A stretch of 44,581 nucleotides of DNA from Chrysophaeum taylorii (Eukaryota > Sar > Pelagophyceae > Pelagomonadales > Pelagomonadaceae), in the NCBI GenBank assembly GCA_029834535.1, contig JAQMWT010000617.1:1-44581 (forward strand). Direction: 5' to 3'. Positions 37,242 through 44,581 of the stretch are shown piece by piece (position 1 is the first letter of the stretch; each line of letters begins with the position of its first letter). The translations under genes were made by a program, and so were the position numbers. The notes under the pieces are model-generated. The model had not been told where the DNA came from and did no database searches. It worked only from the letters and a program-made list of their open reading frames with translations.

Positions 37242-39340
37242 CTAGTCGGGGTCATCGCCGAGGCGTGGGGCAGGCGAAGAAAGGACGGGCCCCGCCCGTA
37301 GGTCGTACGCATGCTGCCGCCGGACATATGTGCGACGAAGGGTGACGTCCTGCTGGGATCGGGCGGCCTGGGCCGGGTTCCCCGAGGCGGCGACATGGGT
37401 GAGGGCGGTGAGGGCACAGCGAGCCCGGCCTAATGCGTTGGCGATCCCCCACTCACGGTAGATGCGGCGAGTTTGGGCCGCCTTTGCCTCTGTGAAGTTG
37501 GCGCAGCCGCTTGTCACCCAGGTTCGCGCAGCGATGCGCTCTGCGCATGTTTGGGCGAGAGCGTGGCACGCCGCGCTGGCCTCACCGAAGGCACCAAAGA
37601 CGAGGCCGGCGACGGTGCCGTAGCTACGTAGCCGCTGTTCGACAGGGCCCAAGAAGCCAGGCGGTGGTGCTGTACCCGGCTGGGGGATGATGGCGTCGAT
37701 GCCGCGGGCGTGAGCGAGGTATTCGGAGTGGACTTGCGCTGCGCGCCGATCGACAGGCGACGGGTGGGAGGGATGGAGGGCGTGGGCGGTGTACAACGAA
37801 CCCCAAGCGAGGGTTTTGATGTCGTAGAGTTGCTCCTTGTTGTCGAGCGTGGTGAGGATGTCTGGGACGACTTGACGTCGGGCGAGATTGCCTCGGTACC
37901 GGCCGTAGAGGCTCGTGCGAATGGTAGGGGCGACGACGTCAGCAAAGATACCGAAAACCTCGGACAGGGCTGGGATGCCGGCCTCTTTGACGCTGCCGTG
38001 GACGCAGTCGAGCTGGCCGTCATGCCAGGTGGTCCGCGCTCCTCCGCGGTTGACAAGGTTGGCCTGCGTGAGAAGCACCTTCCCGTGAGCGTCGAGAACG
38101 ACGTCAGTGCCCAGAATGCGAGTGCCCACGAGGCCCAAACAAGCTGGAGAGGGGTAGCCAAAGTACTGGGCACACATCTCAGCCCAGCAGCGGTTGGGGA
38201 TTTGAAGGCCAGAGCTGGGCCACGAGCTGATGAACGTGGTCGAGAAGCGATCCCATGAGGACGCCGCTACTCGAAGTGCTTCGGTGATGGGAAGGGTGGC
38301 CGCAAGGCGCTGGAGTGCAGTGGCCCGAGCTGTCTCGCGCTGGGAGGTTAGGGCACGCTGGAGTTGGGGTATGAGCACGGGTGTCGAGATGGTGGGGTCG
38401 ACGAGGACGCCCATGGAGACGAATTCGTGGGAGAGAGGACCGTCGACGAGATGAACGTTGGCGGGGTCGCCGGAACCAGCGCCGCCGTGGGAAGCCAGCG
38501 TGGTACGGAGATCAGCCCGAAGTCCGTCCCACGCAGTCTCGAGTGCTCGCCCCAGGCGGCAACCGGATGCGAGGAGGTGGTGCCAACGGTGCAACTCGTT
38601 ACCTGTGCGAAAAGAAGTGGCACCCAGGACCGAGGCGAGGCGGGGAGGTAGCCAGGGACCTCCAAGGCACCCGTAGGATCGCGAAGGTCGACGAGGTGTG
38701 GGAGGGCCTGGGCCGCCGTGCCAACAAAGGCGGCGGGGCTGAGGTCGGCGCAGGAGCGAATGCCGCCACCCCCACTTCGAGCAGGAAGACGGAGGCGTTG
38801 GAGGACGATGCCGGTGGAGTCAAAAACCTGACGCGGATCTGCGCCAAGTGCTGTGGCGACGAAGCTGAGGGCGGCAACGTCGAAGCGGCGGAGCGCGCTC
38901 AAGGCATTGGTGGGGTAGCAGTGTTGCGCGATGTAGTCCATGCGCGGGGCGATGCAGTAGCGGCCCAACGAGTACATGCAGTGGAGGGAGACGTTCTGGA
39001 GCTTGGTGCGAATACGGCTCATGTAGCTCACATGAGCGTCAACCTCGCGTTGCAAGGTAGCTTCGACATAGGCATCTCCGGCGTGGCCGGGGGAGCCGAT
39101 GGGCACACCGTAGATTACGAGGCCGTCGGCGACAACGGGGATACCAGCAAGAGTACGCGTGCCGTCAGGCGCAACTTGGACGTGGTCGTGAACATCGGGG
39201 TGGTCGAGAAGCCCCATGCCAAGTGCCGGACAGAACGCCACGCACTTGTCGAGGCGGAGCTCCTCGCCGCTAGCTTGGATGTCGCGGGCGTACTGTAGGA
39301 GGGCGTCGACAACCTCACGAGGGGAACCAGAGATGACGCA
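37242..39340 (-). pseudogene. Truncated non-LTR retrotransposon: RT thumb and PD-(D/E)XK-like endonuclease
   Basis: Two overlapping minus-strand frames with one frame change near 38580-38594. The 5' one (to about 38590) begins DCVISGSPREVVDAL, the segment just after the YxDD motif, so the RT palm is missing. It includes LRLDKCVAF and LRLPARSGGGGIRSCADL, typical of the thumb/connector in non-LTR RTs. The 3' one (450 residues) has VPDI-x(n)-LYDIKTL, matching the D...(D/E)xK core of the restriction-like endonuclease at the C-terminus of R2-, CRE- and NeSL-type elements. Truncation at the 5' side fits target-primed insertion. No poly-A seen. It sits in Helitron 5' sequence on both sides. Confidence 0.68.
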
Positions 39341-39371
39341 GTCTGTCTGTCTGTATGTTTTTAAATGTCGA

Positions 39372-40399
39372 CAAGTGCAGGCCAGTAAGTTCACCTACTC
39401 CCAATCTCTAACCCCAGTAAGTTCACCTGGTCCCAGTAAGTTTCATATAAGTTCACCTGGTCAGTAAGTTCACCTAGCTCACACCAACTCCTTTGAGCTC
39501 GTCGCTCTCGCCTCCGCCAATCTAAGCTGCTTTGATCCGCACGCGCCGCCAACCTTCTAGTTTACTCTAAAAACCCTTTACTCTAAAAACCCCAGTATGT
39601 TCACCTGGTCCCAGTTTCACCTGGTCACTCAGCTCACCTAGTCCCAATCTCTAACCCCAGTAAGTTCACCTGGTCCCAGTAAGTTCACCTACAGTGCGCG
39701 TGTAGACGCCGGGAGGGGGCTTATCGGTATTGCGCAGCACGTGTGGGGTAGGGTGGAGTCGTCGACCCAGAAGAGCAAATCCTCGGGGTTGCCGATCGAC
39801 AGAGAGCCACGTAGAGCTGGACGTGACAGAAGACGGGCTTGGGCAAGAGGACGCCGACCTCGCGGGGCGTCTGGCCCTGGCTCTTGTTGATCGCTTGGCG
39901 TCGGCGGGCCTTACGGGATACAGGTTGGAGGAGCCTCGGTGACAACGACACGATCGATCATGTATCTGGTACCGTTGCAGTGGCCGAGCGACGGGTCGAG
40001 GTTGCGAAGACTTTAAGCTCGCGATCAAAGTCAGCATGCCGTTGGTTGTCAGGGAGTTCAAAACTCGACTCTTGAGAGCGAGGCGTCGTCTTCCGACCCA
40101 ACCTAGTCGGCCGAAAAGAACTCCGACGCCTCGTCTCCGGGGGAAAAGGGCAGCGGTCATGCGCGCGTTGTCAGCATCGACAACATCGTTTCGACGGGGC
40201 GTGAGAATGGCGCGCTGAAAGAGCCGCCGCGGGTCGTGGAAATAGTCTGCGAGGTCGCCGTAGACGGCTTGGAGGATCACTGTCTGGCTCTCGCGCCTAC
40301 CTGATCCTTACTCTCGCGCCTACCTGATCCTTACCCTAAATCGAGGGACAAACAGACAAACAGACAAACAGACAAACATCTGTCGATTAGTAGTTAGGA
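39372..40399 (-). mobile_element. Helitron-derived unit H (inverted)
   Basis: On the minus strand it runs TCCTAACTACTAATCG (40399) to GGCCTGCACTTG (39372). Its 5' end abuts the 3' end of unit I with no gap. A decayed PIF1 remnant lies at about 39720-40280. Confidence 0.75.
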
Positions 40400-41052
40400 C
40401 AAGTGCAGGCCAGTAAGTTCACCCCAGAAGAGGATATCCTCGGGGTTGCCGATCGACAGAGAGCCACGTAGAGCTGGACGTGACAGAAGACGGGCTTGGG
40501 CGAGAGGACGCCGACCTCGCGGGGTGTCTGGCCCTGGCTCTTGGTGATCGTTTGGCGTCGGCGGGCCTTAAGGGATACAGGTTGGAGGAGCCTCGGTGAC
40601 AACGACACGATCGATCATGTATCTGGTACCGTTGCAGTGGCCGTGCGACGGGTCGAGGTTGCGAAGACTTTAAGCTCGCGATCAAAGTCAGCATGCCGTT
40701 GGTTGTCAGGGAGTTCAAAACTCGACTGTAAAGAGCGAGGCGTCGGCTTCCGACCCAACCTAGTCGGCCGAAAAGAACTCCGACGCCTCGTCTCCGGGGG
40801 AAAAGGGCAGCGGTCATGCGCGCGTTGTCAGCATCGACAACATCGTTTCGACGGGGCGTGAGAATGGCGCGCTGAAAGAGCCGCCGCGGGTCGTGGAAAT
40901 AGTCTGCGAGGTCGCCGTAGACGGCTTGGAGGATCAATGTCTGGCTCGCGGGCCTACCTGATCCTTACCCTAAATCGGGGGACAAACAAACAGACAGACA
41001 GACCCACCCACATCCTTCATGCTCCCCACACACCCCCCCCCCCTCTTACCAG
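40400..41052 (-). mobile_element. Helitron-derived unit I (inverted, minisatellite deleted)
   Basis: Its 3' end is at 40400, but the minisatellite and the end of the helicase remnant are deleted: GGCCAGTAAGTTCACC joins directly to the CCAGAAGAGGATATCC stretch. The 5' side ends near 41052, facing unit J head to head. Confidence 0.68.
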
Positions 41053-42111
41053 TCCTAACTACTAATCGACAGATGTTTGTCTGTTTGTTTGTTTGTCTGT
41101 TTGTCTGTCCCTCGATTTAGGGTAAGGATCAGGTAGGCGCGAGAGTAAGGATCAGGTAGGCGCGAGAGCCAGACAGTGATCCTCCAAGCCGTCTACGGCG
41201 ACCTCGCAGACTATTTCCACGACCCGCGGCGGCTCTTTCAGCGCGCCATTCTCACGCCCCGTCGAAACGATGTTGTCGATGCTGACAACGCGCGCATGAC
41301 CGCTGCCCTTTTCCCCCGGAGACGAGGCGTCGGAGTTCTTTTCGGCCGACTAGGTTGGGTCGGAAGACGACGCCTCGCTCTTTACAGTCGAGTTTTCAAC
41401 TCCCTGACAACCAACGGCATGCTGACTTTGATCGCGAGCTTAAAGTCTTCGCAACCTCGACCCGTCGCACGGCCACTGCAACGGTACCAGATACATGATC
41501 GATCGTGTCGTTGTCACCGAGGCTCCTCCAACCTGTATCCCTTAAGGCCCGCCGACGCCAAACGATCACCAAGAGCCAGGGCCAGACACCCCGCGAGGTC
41601 GGCGTCCTCTCGCCCAAGCCCGTCTTCTGTCACGTCCAGCTCTACGTGGCTCTCTGTCGATCGGCAACCCCGAGGATATGCTCTTCTGAGTCGACGACTC
41701 CACCCTACCCCACACGTGCTGCGCAATACCGATAAGCCCCCTCCCGGCGTCTACACGCGCACTGTAGGTGAACTTACTGGGACCAGGTGAACTTACTGAG
41801 GTTTGAGATTGGGACTAGGTGAACTGAGTGACCAGGTGAAATTACTGGGAGCAGGTGAGCTTACTGGAGTTTTTTGACAACTCAAACTCAAAGGTTAGCG
41901 GCGCGTGCGGATCAAAGCAGCTTAGATTAGCGGAGGTGAGAGCGACGAGCTCGAAGGAGAGTGGGGTGAGTGGGTGTGAGCACGAGTGGGTTTACGACGG
42001 GATAGAGATTGGGACTAAGTGAACTAACTGACCAGGTGAACTTACTGGGACCAGACCTGAACTTACTAGGGTTGGAGATTGGGACTAGGTGAACTTACTG
42101 GCCTGCACTTG
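41053..42111 (+). mobile_element. Helitron-derived unit J
   Basis: TCCTAACTACTAATCGACAG to GGCCTGCACTTG, followed by T. Complete for this family: microsatellite, TTTAGGG block, PIF1 remnant (41176-41735) and minisatellite. Confidence 0.76.
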
Positions 42112-42280
42112 TATGTATCTAAGATGCTGTGTGGTGACGTGGTACGAGTGAGGGTAAGGCACAATAAACCTGCGTATTTCTTACGCGCCAAAAGTTTAGT
42201 ATGTATGTGACGTGTTACTGGTGAGGGTAAGGCTGAATAAACCTGCCCTTCTGAAGCACGGCCCGGCCGCCACGGGATGA
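42112..42280. repeat. Short imperfect tandem duplication
   Basis: GTGAGGGTAAGG followed by AATAAACCTGC occurs twice (about 42149-42173 and 42221-42245), each after a TATGTAT/GTGACGTG stretch, with a period near 72 bp. Confidence 0.6.
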
Positions 42281-42284
42281 ACAG

Positions 42285-43030
42285 GTGGCCGAAAATCTCC
42301 TCTCCGGTTCCCGGAAGTTTCCACGGAAATGGGAAAATATGGAAAGAATTGTCCGGAATCTTCCAGGTCGGCTGTTCACTTTCCCGGAAATACGCGAGTC
42401 ATACCCAAAGCATGCAAGCCAAGGAGAACTTGAGACCATCAAGGAAACCATTGTCACAAGAGACGCAATGTTTCAAGATGAATTTCGAGACTGCCAAATT
42501 CGATTTAGCAATTTCATGGACTCATTCGACCTCGACACCAAACTTTCTTCCAAGAAAGACGAGCTCCGCGCAGATCTCACTTCCATGAAGGATGAGCTTC
42601 GCGCCGATCTCATTTCCAAGAATGACGAACTCCGCGCCGATCTCGCTTCCAAGAATGGCGAGCTCTGCGCCGCTGTTTACGACTCGAGGGACAAGCTCCG
42701 CGATGATGTAAATCCAAGCACGAAGAGCTCCGCGGCGATGTGGAGGCCACCCATGATAAACTTCGTGTCTCTGAGCAAAGTTTTAAGATGACCGAGCTCC
42801 GCAAAGACTTCTCTGCGCAAAGTTCTCAGATGGCCGAGATCCGGAAAGTTGCATAGGAGCAAAGTTCTAAGATGCTCCGTTTGTAAGTCAGCCTCTCGCG
42901 CCGACGTCATAGAAGGAAGGCTTGATGAGATCAGAAAGCAATTCGCGACTCTCCCTCAAACCACGCCTCGAGCGCAGCTGGTTTGTCGTCCAGTCCGTCC
43001 ATCCACGACATTGCTCGAGGGGATGTCAAA
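42285..43030 (+). pseudogene. Coiled-coil protein with 33-bp repeats, gag-like, frame-broken
   Basis: A 168-residue frame whose second half holds 11-residue repeats (KDELRADL type), at least four clean copies (42549-42680) and two weaker ones. Around 42712 the repeat jumps frame (SKHEELRGDVEATHDKLR, then MTELRKDFSAQSSQMAEIRK) and meets a TAG at 42854. Such 11-residue periods form extended coiled coils. No domain recognised. A retroelement gag or a structural protein are both possible. Confidence 0.5.
42549..42740 (+). repeat. 33-bp coding minisatellite
   Basis: Units of the form TCCAAGAA-GACGAGCTCCGC-GATCTC repeat every 33 bp, decaying towards the 3' end. They encode the 11-residue coiled-coil repeat. 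Confidence 0.85.
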
Positions 43031-43539
43031 CGCGACGTAGACCTCCCTCTCCGGCTCCACCACCACTAGAGCCAGACCGACCGGATCGTGATCCTCCTCC
43101 AACCACACTGATCTCGACATCCAAGGGACACGCTGCCTCGACATGCAAGAGATTCTCCGCTCCAAAGGTCGAAACTTGCTCCCTCAACCCCCGTGGACTG
43201 CAGTCAATTTCGGAAATTTTGTCGCGACAACGCGTGGGATTCGACCCTTCGGTTCGAACACAATTGGGAGGAATTCCAGAGTACACGGCCTCACTCTTTG
43301 ACGCTATACTCTTCGAATCCCATCACTCCTATGTTCGGCAATCCTAAGCGGTCGACGAAAGCCTATGCGGCTTCGTGGTCTCGTATGCCCAGGATAACCC
43401 CGCTCCCGTCATCACCAGATGAGCGCGACCGGTAGTTATCCATGGTGGCAAGACATTTCACCTGTGGCCAGGATTCTTTGCCGCGTACGCCACAAAGGTT
43501 AAATCTCTGTCTGCAGCCAATCCGGTGACCCCGCATCTA

Positions 43540-44072
43540 AAAACCCCGACGATGACAACTTTTTCCGGCGGCCTGAGGAGTACTACACTCCCTCTGACTT
43601 GAATCTGGCCGCCGACGGCCTCCTCGATGATCTCAGAAACTATTTGACTCCAACCAACCCCGCTCAGGACCGCGTCAGCTTCCTTCCGAATATAAAAGTT
43701 ATAGCTGCATCATGTGATCAAAGCCTAGTGGCCGTTGTCCGCTCGCTTAAGTCGCACGTTGTTCCTGCCAACATGAACCAACTAGCGTTCAATATCAAGC
43801 ACCACGCGCTCAATGTTCAGCATAATCCGCGCTCCATGGACCTTATTCACCACATCGGCTTCTTCTCAACATCCTCAAACTCATGGAGTCTTTCTGCAGA
43901 GAAACCTGCTACCTCTTACCCTTATCCGTCCGTTGAGAACGTGATCTCTTCCTTACCCTTCTTCTTCCTTTCTACACAATCAAATAGTCCTCTTATTTGT
44001 GCCTACGCTCATCATCATGGTCTAGCGCGTCCCGAGGTATGTAGCACTATACACTTAACCTTTCTCGTGTAG
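43540..44072 (+). pseudogene. Protein-like remnant of unknown function
   Basis: An open frame reading RRPEEYYTPSDLNLAADGLLDDLRNYL (in parts), then DRVSFLPNIKVIAASC and HVVPANMNQLAFNIKHH, ending in low-complexity Ser/Pro at 44072. It may be the continuation of the coiled-coil region after decay. No family recognised. Confidence 0.35.
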
Positions 44073-44581
44073 TTCTAGATGCCGCCTGTCGTGTTCTGAG
44101 GATATAGGGAACATAACGTTTCATTCCCCGAATTAACCTTCCAGACGTTCACAATGAGACGGGATGGTTTCCCAGGTGACTTACCACTGCTTGCTAAATG
44201 CTCTGCAGGTTATGGGCCCAGGCGGGTCCCTGAGAAACCATGTGTCAACATGCACGTAACCTATGGGTATTGGGCTGTTACCGCGCCAGCTCAGCCTCGA
44301 CATGTGACACGCTTGTCAATATATCGCCATTACCATTGGGCTGTATATAATATCTTTTGCACACGTGATCGTGTAACCTTGTGTGCACCTGTTCATAGCA
44401 TCGTATTGTCATGTCAATGTTGATGTGTGTGTAGTTGGCTAACCTGTACTCTTACACACATGTTATGGAATATTTTGGGTACGTCCACTCGTACATTACA
44501 TGGCAATGCACTTAACAAGCTCCTTGAGAGCACCAAAATCTAACTATGTCTGTAGACTACGCTTTATGACATCAATCGTTG
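44073..44581. other. No recognised feature
   Basis: An AT-richer stretch with short frames only, to the window edge. I see no repeat shared with the rest of the window. Confidence 0.4.

Overview
This 44.6 kb window is nuclear DNA from a eukaryote. It contains a STE20/PAK protein kinase with CRIB motifs, LTR retrotransposons (one with an initiator-Met-tRNA-type primer site), a hAT transposon with a BED finger and Helitron helicase remnants. The two host genes are intronless and end about 76 bp apart. Compact genes in a sea of transposons would suit a red alga (florideophyte-like) or an oomycete-like protist. The sequence does not settle which, so the species guess is weak.

Layout. 1-4187: four head-to-tail Helitron-derived units. 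4241-5062: RraA-family gene (+). 5139-6419: PAK-like kinase with two CRIB-like motifs (-). 6657-12034: complete Ty1/copia element (-) with 96-bp LTRs and AAACT target duplications. 12068-15732: a 1.83-kb tandem duplication, each half holding an inverted Helitron with a 243-bp insertion. 15733-17159: no gene recognised. 17160-17949: remnant of a minus-strand Ty3/gypsy element. 17950-27779: Ty3/gypsy element on the plus strand with a cytosine-C5 DNA methyltransferase-like domain inside pol, between the protease and the start of the reverse transcriptase. Its 3' LTR is split by a Helitron (27780-28931) and a hAT element (28947-32371). 32386-34652: a second leader copy and a minus-strand, internally deleted relative of the same gypsy family. 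34653-37064: a heat-shock-element-like cluster and decayed reading frames of unknown function. 37065-42111: more Helitron copies around a truncated non-LTR retrotransposon. 42112-44581: a decayed coiled-coil/gag-like region, then nothing recognised.

The most notable feature is the methyltransferase-carrying retrotransposon. Retrotransposons with captured cytosine methyltransferases have been described in dinoflagellates and charophyte algae (established knowledge). Here the domain lies within pol, downstream of a retropepsin-like domain. This copy cannot move alone: it has two in-frame stops, frame changes, a solo LTR, a TRIM-like insertion and apparent loss of RT/RNase H.

The insertions are nested and can be ordered. 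The gypsy element came first. The solo LTR (20815-21123), a small TRIM-like element (26873-27338), the Helitron and the hAT element landed in it later, and a second TRIM-like copy landed in the hAT. Four of these insertions show matching target duplications. The Helitron shows a clean site without duplication when compared with the sister LTR.
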